Assembly: GCA_913774795.1 (NCBI GenBank)
Contig: CAJYIL010000212.1
Location: forward strand, 1 to 7,057
Length of the DNA stretch: 7,057 nucleotides
Direction: 5' to 3'
DNA from: Pseudobdellovibrionaceae bacterium
GTDB taxonomy: Bacteria > Bdellovibrionota > Bdellovibrionia > Bdellovibrionales > JAMPXM01
Below are positions 1 to 5,554 of this stretch, one piece after another. The notes beneath the pieces were generated by a model. The model was given only the letters and a program-made list of their open reading frames with translations. It was not told where the DNA came from and searched no databases. A program made the position numbers and the translations under genes. Each line of letters begins with the position of its first letter. Positions within the stretch are counted from its first letter, which is position 1.

Positions 1-63
1 GAGCGCATGTTCAGCTCTTCTGACGACGAGACGTGCCTACTCGATGCTATCGCGAGAACGTAA
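1..63 (+). CDS. possible C-terminal tail of a rightward gene entering from the left edge
   Basis: Frame 1 is open from the first base to a TAA at 61-63 and would encode about 20 residues ending in LLDAIART. The stop is immediately followed by a perfect inverted repeat (64-88), the position expected of a terminator. That placement is the only real support, because 20 open codons easily occur by chance. Frame 2 is open for longer, to a TGA at 173-175, but it would run antisense into the DUF1579 gene and is very arginine-rich, so I consider it less likely. No family can be recognised from so short a piece. Confidence 0.25.
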   Translation, partial: ERMFSSSDDETCLLDAIART

Positions 64-88
64 CCGACAATTGTTACGGAATTGTCGG
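64..88. terminator. perfect 9-bp inverted repeat, possible bidirectional terminator
   Basis: The arms CCGACAATT (64-72) and AATTGTCGG (80-88) pair perfectly around a 7-base loop. The hairpin lies 39 bases past the stop of the minus-strand DUF1579 gene and directly after the TAA at 61-63 of a possible plus-strand gene. Neither side has a real T-run: the minus strand continues TTACGTT and the plus strand CGACGTC. It may therefore act as an mRNA 3' end stabiliser or a non-canonical terminator rather than a classical intrinsic one. Confidence 0.45.
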
Positions 89-127
89 CGACGTCTTGAA
101 CCGAGACGAGACGCTGTGGAGCGCCAA

Positions 128-718
128 TTACTTGCGAGTGAAGTTGAGTTCCATCATTTTGAACTCGCCTGATTTCTCATCGACGGGCGATGTTCCGTAA
201 AGAGAAAACATCAGCGTCTTTGGCGTCGTCATTTTCCACTCCGCGCGGTAATCTCGGTCCTTGTTTGTCACTGGGCACGAGTAGTGACCGCGATCGATCA
301 ATGTCTTGGACGTCGAGTCGAATTTTCCGTGGCCGTGCATGACACCGGTGCTCATCGTGTCGATCCACATGAACATGTACTCTTTTTTAATGTTGTCGTA
401 CCCGATCCACTGGCGACCTTCAAACGCGGGAATTTCACCGGCGGCATCGCCGTTCGTCATCACTTCGAGCCAGCGGCCTCCGAGAATCATCTTCATCGAA
501 GTCGTTCCTTTCCCTTCGATGACAGGGCCACCTTTCGAATGCCAGCTCTTGGATGTGAAAGAATAATCGCCCACCATGTCTGAAAGAATTTTGTGAGGCG
601 CCCCCGGAGTCGAAGCGGCCACAAACTTTTGCATCATTGCGGCGTCGGGCTGTTTTGCTTCGGCGGCGAATGAGTACGATCCCGAGAACAGTAAGAGTGC
701 AATCAAAAGAGCTTTCAT
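128..718 (-). CDS. secreted DUF1579 family protein
   Basis: The product is 196 residues. It begins with a typical Sec signal peptide: two residues after the start comes a lysine, then a hydrophobic run ALLIALLLF and small residues, with probable cleavage near SFA-A (about residues 17-19). There is no lipobox cysteine, so a soluble periplasmic or secreted protein is expected. The rest matches DUF1579: a GDY/W-F motif near residues 50-53, the ILGGRWLE core around 78-85, IGYDN and the W-IDTMSTG-M block near 118-127, and a C-terminal EFKMMELNFTRK. Length is normal for the family. The biochemical role of DUF1579 is unknown; its fold is thought to be a beta-barrel of the lipocalin/FABP kind, which would suit small-ligand binding. 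The start is secured by a strong GGAGGA site at 725-730, six bases upstream. It is divergent from the antiporter gene. Confidence 0.9.
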   Translation of the reverse strand: MKALLIALLLFSGSYSFAAEAKQPDAAMMQKFVAASTPGAPHKILSDMVGDYSFTSKSWHSKGGPVIEGKGTTSMKMILGGRWLEVMTNGDAAGEIPAFEGRQWIGYDNIKKEYMFMWIDTMSTGVMHGHGKFDSTSKTLIDRGHYSCPVTNKDRDYRAEWKMTTPKTLMFSLYGTSPVDEKSGEFKMMELNFTRK

Positions 719-842
719 AAATAATCCTCCGAGGGTTTAAGATGACGGTCTCACGAGAGATTCGGATCGCCTAGGTCTGACGCCACTGCGCTCTGAAATG
801 CGAAATTGCCAAGAAGCCTCGTATCGAATCGAATAGTGCTTC
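719..842. promoter_or_regulatory. divergent intergenic region
   Basis: These 124 bases separate the start codons of the DUF1579 gene (leftward) and the antiporter gene (rightward), so at least one promoter for each should lie here or nearby. I see no convincing pair of sigma70 -35/-10 hexamers and no extended operator palindrome. A short tandem ATCGA-ATCGA occurs near 824-833 just upstream of the antiporter start. Confidence 0.4.
725..730 (-). promoter_or_regulatory. Shine-Dalgarno site of the DUF1579 gene
   Basis: Read on the minus strand this is GGAGGA, with a six-base A/T spacer before the ATG at 718. It fixes the start codon and predicts efficient translation, in contrast to the antiporter gene on the other side of the same intergenic region. 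Confidence 0.8.
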
Positions 843-2237
843 ATGAGAACTCAGCTAAGGGCTTTCTTGTTTTATGTCGCTTTTGTCGCCGTTTCGATTG
901 GTCTGATTGGCGCTGTTTTGCAAATGGGGCCTACACGCCACGATGAATTCATCACGATGAACTCCTCATGGACGTCTCTTTTCTCGCTGGAGATTTCGCG
1001 CAATATCGCCTCGCCGCTCACCGGACTCATCCTCCAAATTCTGACGATTCTTGTTTTCTCGCGCCTCTGCTCACTGGTTGTAAAAAGAATCGGCCAGCCC
1101 CAGGTCATCGGAGAAATGATCGCAGGTCTTGTGCTCGGCAAATCGGTTTTTGCTGTGGTCTGGCCCGACGGCTTTCACTGGCTCTTCCCGGCGTCGTCTC
1201 TTCCGCCTCTTTTCCTCCTGAGTCAGATCGGATTGATCTTATTCATGTTTGTGATCGGCCTTCATCTCAAGGTATCGGAGCTTAAAAGCCGAGGATCGGC
1301 AGCTCTCGTGATTTCACATGCGAGCATCGTCGTTCCGTTTTTTCTTGGGACGGTTTTGGCAGTCTTCATCTACCCCTCTCACGGTCCAAAAAACTTCGAA
1401 TTCGTTTCTTTCGCGCTGTTTATGGGAATAGCGATGAGCATCACGGCGTTTCCGGTTCTCGCGCGAATCCTGCAAGAGAAAGAGATGACGACCACTCCGC
1501 TCGGCGTCCTCACTTTGACGTGTGCAGCGATCGATGACGTCACGGCTTGGTGCGTGCTCGCAGCCGTGATCGGTCTTGTCAAAGCTGGTTCTTTAGGGGC
1601 AGCGGCGGGAGTTCTTCTTTCGGCGGTTGCCTACGTCGCGATCATGTTTAAACTCGTGAGACCAACGATTTCGAGACTGTTGAATGCTGAACGAGTGGGC
1701 GCAGATCTGACGAGCGCTCAGCTTGGCGTTTTGCTTATCGTCTTACTAGGTTCAGCGTTAATTTCGGAAGTCATTGGCATTCACGCACTTTTCGGTGCGT
1801 TCTTAGCGGGCGTGATCATGCCCCAAAACCTTTTGTTTCGAAACGGGCTCATGGAGAAGATCGAAGACCTGACGGCCGTCGTTCTATTGCCGATCTTCTT
1901 TGTTTACACAGGCCTTCGCACGCAGATCGCACTTCTGAATTCCGCCTCGGCCTGGATTCTGTGCGGCTCGATTGTAGCCCTCGCGATCGTGGGCAAAATA
2001 CTCGGATCAGCGATGGCCGCTCGGTGGTCTGGTCTATCGTGGCGTGATTCATGGGCGATTGGCACATTGATGAACACGCGTGGTCTGATGGAGCTGATCG
2101 TGCTCAACATCGGTTACGATCTCGGCATTTTGGCGCCCGATCTTTTCGCCATGATGATCATCATGGCGATCGTCACCACTCTGATGACGACCCCGTGCTT
2201 GAATGCGTTAAACCCACCGATGGGTCGACGAACTTAA
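843..2237 (+). CDS. CPA2-family monovalent cation:proton antiporter
   Basis: This 464-residue, very hydrophobic inner-membrane protein belongs to the Na+/H+ exchanger domain family (CPA2, Kef/NapA/CHX-like) and should exchange Na+ or K+ for H+ to control pH and ion content. About 13 membrane segments can be drawn. The family core begins at LTGLILQILTILVFSRL (residues 59-75), followed by the hallmark IGQPQVIGEMIAGLVLG (83-99). The ion-binding aspartate pair is present as AAIDDVTAWCVLA (D231, D232), and later come VGKILGS (K385) and NTRGLMELI (R413). There is no C-terminal TrkA-N or RCK domain, so it is the short, non-Kef-regulated type. An extra N-terminal segment (residues 6-28) plus a short loop precedes the core, as in CHX-type bacterial homologues. 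The ATG at 843 is the first possible start: an in-frame TAG lies at 834-836. No good ribosome site precedes it. The stop is one base from that of the opposing GFA-domain gene. The transported ion cannot be told from sequence. Confidence 0.93.
   Translation: MRTQLRAFLFYVAFVAVSIGLIGAVLQMGPTRHDEFITMNSSWTSLFSLEISRNIASPLTGLILQILTILVFSRLCSLVVKRIGQPQVIGEMIAGLVLGKSVFAVVWPDGFHWLFPASSLPPLFLLSQIGLILFMFVIGLHLKVSELKSRGSAALVISHASIVVPFFLGTVLAVFIYPSHGPKNFEFVSFALFMGIAMSITAFPVLARILQEKEMTTTPLGVLTLTCAAIDDVTAWCVLAAVIGLVKAGSLGAAAGVLLSAVAYVAIMFKLVRPTISRLLNAERVGADLTSAQLGVLLIVLLGSALISEVIGIHALFGAFLAGVIMPQNLLFRNGLMEKIEDLTAVVLLPIFFVYTGLRTQIALLNSASAWILCGSIVALAIVGKILGSAMAARWSGLSWRDSWAIGTLMNTRGLMELIVLNIGYDLGILAPDLFAMMIIMAIVTTLMTTPCLNALNPPMGRRT
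2212..2225 (-). terminator. weak hairpin downstream of the minus-strand operon
   Basis: Read on the minus strand, ACCCA and TGGGT pair around a TCGG loop, followed by only TT before A. It begins 14 bases beyond the GFA-domain stop, inside the 3' end of the antiporter gene. The stem is only five pairs and the T-run is poor, so this is a tentative end for the leftward operon. Confidence 0.2.
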
Positions 2238-2238
2238 A

Positions 2239-2610
2239 TCACCAAAGGTTTTTGCCGTCGATTTCAAAGAACGGGTGGTTGGCTGCGATGAAATGGTCGA
2301 AGAGGCGCGCATTCACGCCGATGCGGCGAGTTTTTCCATCCCACGCGCCGTTCGGCTGAAAATCAGGCGTATCGGAGTAGGTCCCGCATCCGCACGTCGG
2401 GCAAAAACAATGATCGACCATTTTTGAATTCCACCGATAGATCGCATCGTTTGATTTCGGTGAAACGAGATGAAACTGATGAGGTTGGTAATAAGCCCAA
2501 AGCATTCCGCGCTTCGAGCAAAAAGAACACGTGCAGCGCGTGAGTTTCTCGGGAATGTCTCCGTCGACTTTGAACTCGACCTGTCCGCAGTGGCATTTAC
2601 CAGTGACCAT
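2239..2610 (-). CDS. GFA / CENP-V domain zinc-binding protein
   Basis: The 123-residue product fits the GFA family (glutathione-dependent formaldehyde-activating enzyme-like), whose members bind zinc through conserved cysteines. Visible ligands are CHC at residues 6-8, C26-T-C28-x2-C31 (RCTCSFCSKRG), and the C-terminal FCPTCG (C70, C73), with additional C68 and C75. An aromatic WAYY follows the central cysteines as usual. The length is close to the normal 120-140. The founding enzyme was reported to promote S-hydroxymethylglutathione formation, but that activity is disputed and most family members are uncharacterised, so a formaldehyde role here is only a possibility. The start ATG at 2610 is well supported by AGGGAG at 2617-2622 with a six-base spacer. 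The gene overlaps the end of the preceding CoA-enzyme gene by 14 bases and is the last of the operon. Confidence 0.88.
   Translation of the reverse strand: MVTGKCHCGQVEFKVDGDIPEKLTRCTCSFCSKRGMLWAYYQPHQFHLVSPKSNDAIYRWNSKMVDHCFCPTCGCGTYSDTPDFQPNGAWDGKTRRIGVNARLFDHFIAANHPFFEIDGKNLW
2316..2335 (+). terminator. candidate intrinsic terminator of the antiporter transcript
   Basis: CGCCG (2316-2320) pairs with CGGCG (2324-2328) around a three-base ATG loop, and five T residues follow at 2331-2335. The stem is short but all G/C. It lies about 80 bases past the antiporter stop, antisense within the GFA-domain gene, which is the only place a terminator could be since the two genes are one base apart. 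Confidence 0.35.
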
Positions 2611-4477
2611 TTGCTTCTCCCTGAATGAGCGCCGCCGTTAAGATTCTTGCGTAGAGACGTTCTTTCAGCGACGTTGGATTTTTAAGATTCATACGTTCAA
2701 GCTCTCGAGAGTAGGGAGCCGGATCCCCACCCTGAACTGCAAGCTTGAGACGTGAGACCGTGGGCATTGACTTCAGAGTCTCGAGCACGAGAGCGAGACG
2801 TTGTTCTTCAGGCGTGAAGTCGCTGCCGAGCGCGAAAGGTTTGAAGGCGCCAACTTTCCGGCCCTCCTTGATAAACTCCGCCAAAGCCTCGGGAGTGTTT
2901 CGGCGTGCATGAGGCGGAAGTTGGTAGTCGCTGGCGATCTTTCGGGCTTTTTTTGCCTCTTTAATGAGTCCGTTTTGAAATTCTGAATCAGCGATTTCGA
3001 TCAATGCTCGAATACATTCCTCATCGCTTCGATTTCGGAGATCTGCAACACCGTACTCTGTAATCACCAAGTCGCGGAGGTGTCGCGGAATCGTCAGTTG
3101 ACCGTGCTGGCTCACAATGTTCGACAGACGTTGACCGCCACTCTCGCGAGTGGATCGTAGCATTAAACACGAGCGCGAACCTTTGAGCTCATGCGACATT
3201 GAGACGAAATTGTACTGACCGCCAACGCCACTCACCACGTCGCCGTTTGGGAGTGTCTCGGAGGCAGCCCCTCCCAAATACGTGACCTGCATGCACGTGT
3301 TAAAGAACCGCGCGTTGATTCGTTGTCGCCGCAGGTGAACTTCGTTCGGGTCATACAAATCGTTCACTTTCGAAACGCGGGTCATCCTCAAGCCTTGATA
3401 ATCGGCTCCATCGAGAGAGCGAAGCCAAGCGTAAAACTCTTTTGATCCGAGAAAGAAGGCGCCATGCAAGTAAGTGCGGCGGCGGCCATCTTCGTCGAGA
3501 ACCTCTCGTTTCAAGAGGCCCGCCCGATGAAGATGCATGTAGGCGTCGGTCACCATTTCACTCAGACCGTAGAGGCCTTTGACGAAGGGAGAGCAATGAC
3601 GCAGTCGTTTCAGCGTTTCACTCTCGCAGGCTTTCGAAACCAGCTCTAGGTACTTCGCGTTTTCATGCTGCCGTACAAGAAGCGAAGAAACCACGGCGTC
3701 TGACAGCGAGCCAATTCCGATCTGAAGGGTGCCTTCGTCGGGGATCAACTGACTCGCATAAAAGCCGATCGCATGATCGGCGGGCGAAATTGGCATGCGC
3801 GGTAGAGCAAAGAGCTCGTGATGCCGGTTCGGTTCATCGACGATCACGTCGAAGAAATCAGATTCGACTTCAGCGTCGTCGCCGACATACGGCATGTCGG
3901 GATGAATGACAGCGATTTTCAAGCAGGAGCGGTTCGAAGCTCGATAGAGATCGGCTAAGTCGAGGGTGACATCAGGGTTACTCCCGAGCGAGTAGCGGCC
4001 CGAGCCCCGTGGGTCGCGCGCGACAAGAAGGACGATCGCATTGACACCTTCGTTAAAAACCGCTTCGGCGACATGCGTGTAGTTGATGCTCTGATAAGCG
4101 GCCTGCAGGCTTCGCGAGCGCATCGCGGATCCCGCCCGAAAATAAAATTCATGAACGAGCACGTTCTTCGGGAGCCGGTCGGCTTCGGCGTCACGTGAGT
4201 AGTGAAGAACAGGATAGTCTTGACCCCACATGCGTTCTGAAAACGGAGTCAAAAATCGCTGAGCTAATTCATTTGATCCCGCGCTTGGCGGAGCCAGCGA
4301 AAGCGCCGTAAAAATCTTGAGGTGTCGAGTCGGATCACGTTTTACGCGATCGTAGAGATCGTTCAGAAAAAAGTTTGGCTTGCCAACTCCGAGCGGTGTC
4401 GCGATGCGAATCTCTGATCCGATCCGTGACCAGAGAACATCGACCGCCTTTGACGTGCTCTCGACCACGAGGCTCAT
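2597..4477 (-). CDS. acetyl-CoA hydrolase/transferase family protein
   Basis: Counted from the ATG at 4477 the protein has 626 residues. It belongs to the acetyl-CoA hydrolase/transferase (class I CoA-transferase) superfamily, cytoplasmic enzymes that form a glutamyl-CoA intermediate and either move CoA between acids or hydrolyse the thioester. Visible marks are LQIGIGSLSDAV (251-262), equivalent to the family's oxyanion/CoA loop; GLSEMVTDAYM (304-314), where E307 aligns with the catalytic glutamate region; VVSGVGGQYNF (414-424); and VITEYGVADL (471-480), the conserved C-terminal domain signature. It is longer than the roughly 430-510 residues of typical Cat1/AarC enzymes because of inserts around 270-400 and a C-terminal extension after about 500. 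The substrate is not predictable. An alternative GTG start at 4519 would add 14 residues and has AGGA five bases upstream. I prefer the ATG because it overlaps the HAD stop as ATGA, implying translational coupling. Confidence 0.88.
   Translation of the reverse strand: MSLVVESTSKAVDVLWSRIGSEIRIATPLGVGKPNFFLNDLYDRVKRDPTRHLKIFTALSLAPPSAGSNELAQRFLTPFSERMWGQDYPVLHYSRDAEADRLPKNVLVHEFYFRAGSAMRSRSLQAAYQSINYTHVAEAVFNEGVNAIVLLVARDPRGSGRYSLGSNPDVTLDLADLYRASNRSCLKIAVIHPDMPYVGDDAEVESDFFDVIVDEPNRHHELFALPRMPISPADHAIGFYASQLIPDEGTLQIGIGSLSDAVVSSLLVRQHENAKYLELVSKACESETLKRLRHCSPFVKGLYGLSEMVTDAYMHLHRAGLLKREVLDEDGRRRTYLHGAFFLGSKEFYAWLRSLDGADYQGLRMTRVSKVNDLYDPNEVHLRRQRINARFFNTCMQVTYLGGAASETLPNGDVVSGVGGQYNFVSMSHELKGSRSCLMLRSTRESGGQRLSNIVSQHGQLTIPRHLRDLVITEYGVADLRNRSDEECIRALIEIADSEFQNGLIKEAKKARKIASDYQLPPHARRNTPEALAEFIKEGRKVGAFKPFALGSDFTPEEQRLALVLETLKSMPTVSRLKLAVQGGDPAPYSRELERMNLKNPTSLKERLYARILTAALIQGEANGHW
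4474..4477 (-). other. ATGA start/stop overlap coupling HAD and CoA-enzyme genes
   Basis: On the minus strand the ATG of the CoA-enzyme gene (4477-4475) shares bases with the TGA of the HAD gene (4476-4474). This arrangement commonly gives translation re-initiation and near-equal output. The sequence just upstream (AGCGAACCTCGA) has no strong Shine-Dalgarno match, in keeping with dependence on coupling. Confidence 0.6.
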
Positions 4478-5079
4478 TCGAGGTTCGCTAATTGGTGTTG
4501 ATCGGTCACCCGCAAACACGCCATTCCTGCCCGACGAGCGGCTTCGATTCCGAGGTTGGCATCTTCAAAGACGAGACAGTCTTTGGGTGCGATCTTCAGT
4601 CGCTCAGCCGCGATCAAGAAGCAATCGGGGTCCGGCTTTCCCTTCGCGTAATCTTCAGCGCAGACGAGAAGGTCGAAATAAGACGTCAGATTCAGAGCAG
4701 CGAGAGTCATCTCCACCGGCTTGTGACGAGACCCCGAGACCACGGCCATCGGAACTTTGCCGTGGTAAAATTTGATAATCTCAACGACCGAATTGATCGC
4801 TCGGACTTGTGAGATCGAGGCCAGGTAATCGACCTCTTTCGCCTTTACAAATGCGTCGGGATCGATCGTCGTTTTGTGAAGACCGTTGAGCAATTCGACG
4901 ATTTGCCGAGTGGGACGTCCGGCCCACTCGAGATGTTGCTCGCGACTGAGCGTGAGATTGTAAACCTGAAGAGCTTTATTCCAGGCTTCGAGATGTGCCG
5001 GCATGGTGTCGGCGATCGTGCCGTCAAAATCGAAGAGAAGGGCTTTGAAAGTCTGTTGGGGAAAGTAACGCTCAAGCAT
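4474..5079 (-). CDS. HAD-superfamily hydrolase, YqaB/beta-phosphoglucomutase-like
   Basis: The 201-residue cytoplasmic protein has all four haloacid dehalogenase motifs: DFDGTIADT with nucleophile D17 and acid D19; S115 in VVSGSR; K148 in KGKPDPD; and acidic E172-D173 in VFEDANLGIEAARRAGM. A helical cap of about residues 25-90 marks subfamily IA. The overall pattern, including the FYHGKVPMAV segment (104-113) and AERL before motif IV, resembles E. coli YqaB (fructose-1-phosphate and 6-phosphogluconate phosphatase) more than true beta-phosphoglucomutases. Phosphatase action on a sugar phosphate is therefore the best guess; mutase activity cannot be excluded. The ATG at 5079 lies 17 bases beyond the stop of the upstream cysteine-rich gene and has only a weak ribosome site, so read-through translation may matter. 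Its stop overlaps the next gene as ATGA. Confidence 0.92.
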   Translation of the reverse strand: MLERYFPQQTFKALLFDFDGTIADTMPAHLEAWNKALQVYNLTLSREQHLEWAGRPTRQIVELLNGLHKTTIDPDAFVKAKEVDYLASISQVRAINSVVEIIKFYHGKVPMAVVSGSRHKPVEMTLAALNLTSYFDLLVCAEDYAKGKPDPDCFLIAAERLKIAPKDCLVFEDANLGIEAARRAGMACLRVTDQHQLANLE

Positions 5080-5096
5080 AGTTGTCAGAAACTATC

Positions 5097-5465
5097 TCAG
5101 CGAACTTGGGCCTCTTCAAGCTCCATGAGCTTCCAGTCGATCTTCGAGCAAATGCGCTTCAGTTTGTCGTAGCGCTTGGTATCGAAAGAGGGTTTCTTTT
5201 GCGCCTGACCACAGAGATAGATCGTGCACGTCTCGCGTAGATGGGGCGGTACGATGCAACCTTTGGGGCCGATAAAGCGAAGAGGATGGGTCGTGCGTTC
5301 AAGTTTCACGCCCTGTTGCGCCGCTTGTTCTTCGACGTGCTGGCAAATGCGATCCTTACAAGCGCAACCCGACTCGACGCAATGACCACACTGATTGAAC
5401 GTGAAGTCGTAAAGAGCTCGGTAGAAATGGATTTTTCTTCTGTAGAGGTGTTCTCGCGTCGCCAT
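5097..5465 (-). CDS. small nine-cysteine protein, possible YkgJ-like metal-binding
   Basis: The 122-residue product is basic and cytoplasmic by appearance (no signal peptide). Counted from the ATG at 5465, cysteines are at 26, 29, 34, 36, 41, 70, 80, 85 and 106. They form a front cluster C-x2-C-x4-C-x-C-x4-C followed by H, and a rear block G-P-x-GCIVPP-x2-R-x2-C-x4-C. The rear block recalls the YkgJ/CxxCxxCC zinc- or iron-chelating family (UPF0153), where a GC-x-P/R-x-x-C stretch follows an N-terminal cysteine cluster, so binding of zinc or an iron-sulphur cluster is likely. I cannot name a reaction. A GTG at 5468 directly precedes the ATG and adds one residue; I chose the ATG. No strong Shine-Dalgarno site is seen. 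It is the first gene of the operon leading to the HAD, CoA-enzyme and GFA genes. Confidence 0.8.
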   Translation of the reverse strand: MATREHLYRRKIHFYRALYDFTFNQCGHCVESGCACKDRICQHVEEQAAQQGVKLERTTHPLRFIGPKGCIVPPHLRETCTIYLCGQAQKKPSFDTKRYDKLKRICSKIDWKLMELEEAQVR

Positions 5466-5468
5466 CAC

Positions 5469-5515
5469 GGGATGAATTAGTTGAATTTGATATGTGAAGC
5501 AACGCTAGAGAGAGT
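5469..5515 (-). promoter_or_regulatory. probable promoter region of the four-gene operon
   Basis: This short gap lies between the hairpin at 5516-5543 and the first operon gene. It is A/T-richer than its surroundings, with a CATATCAAATTCAACTAATTC stretch on the minus strand near 5474-5494. Hexamer matches to sigma70 are poor (TTGCTT and TAATTC, 17 bases apart), so only the location, not a specific promoter, is supported. Confidence 0.3.
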
Positions 5516-5543
5516 GGCCGAGGTCGTTTTTCAAACCTCGGCC
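5516..5543. terminator. perfect 9-bp inverted repeat after the alpha/beta hydrolase gene
   Basis: GGCCGAGGT (5516-5524) and ACCTCGGCC (5535-5543) pair perfectly around a 10-base loop holding a run of five T. It starts 12 bases past the hydrolase stop on the minus strand and precedes the four-gene operon, so it most likely ends or stabilises the hydrolase mRNA. No T-run follows the stem on either strand (minus continues ACTCTCTC), so it is not a textbook intrinsic terminator. Confidence 0.5.
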
Positions 5544-5554
5544 TCGTGCCAAAT

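Noticed and set aside
2..175. Frame-2 plus-strand open stretch from the left edge to a TGA at 173
   Set aside because: It runs antisense into the DUF1579 gene, is arginine-heavy and has no recognisable motif; kept only as an alternative to the frame-1 tail.
284..583. Plus-strand open frames opposite the DUF1579 gene (also 306-566)
   Set aside because: They lie antisense to a well-supported secreted protein gene, have no ribosome site and encode His/Arg-rich sequence without family features.
968..1285. Open frames overlapping the antiporter in other frames (872-1141 minus, 968-1285 plus, 1379-1582 minus, 1849-2110 minus, 2051-2359 plus)
   Set aside because: All are shadows of a clear membrane-protein gene whose own frame shows family motifs throughout.
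4380..4812. Plus-strand open frames over the HAD/CoA-enzyme junction
   Set aside because: Antisense to two genes with complete motifs; Arg/Ser-rich translations and no start signals.
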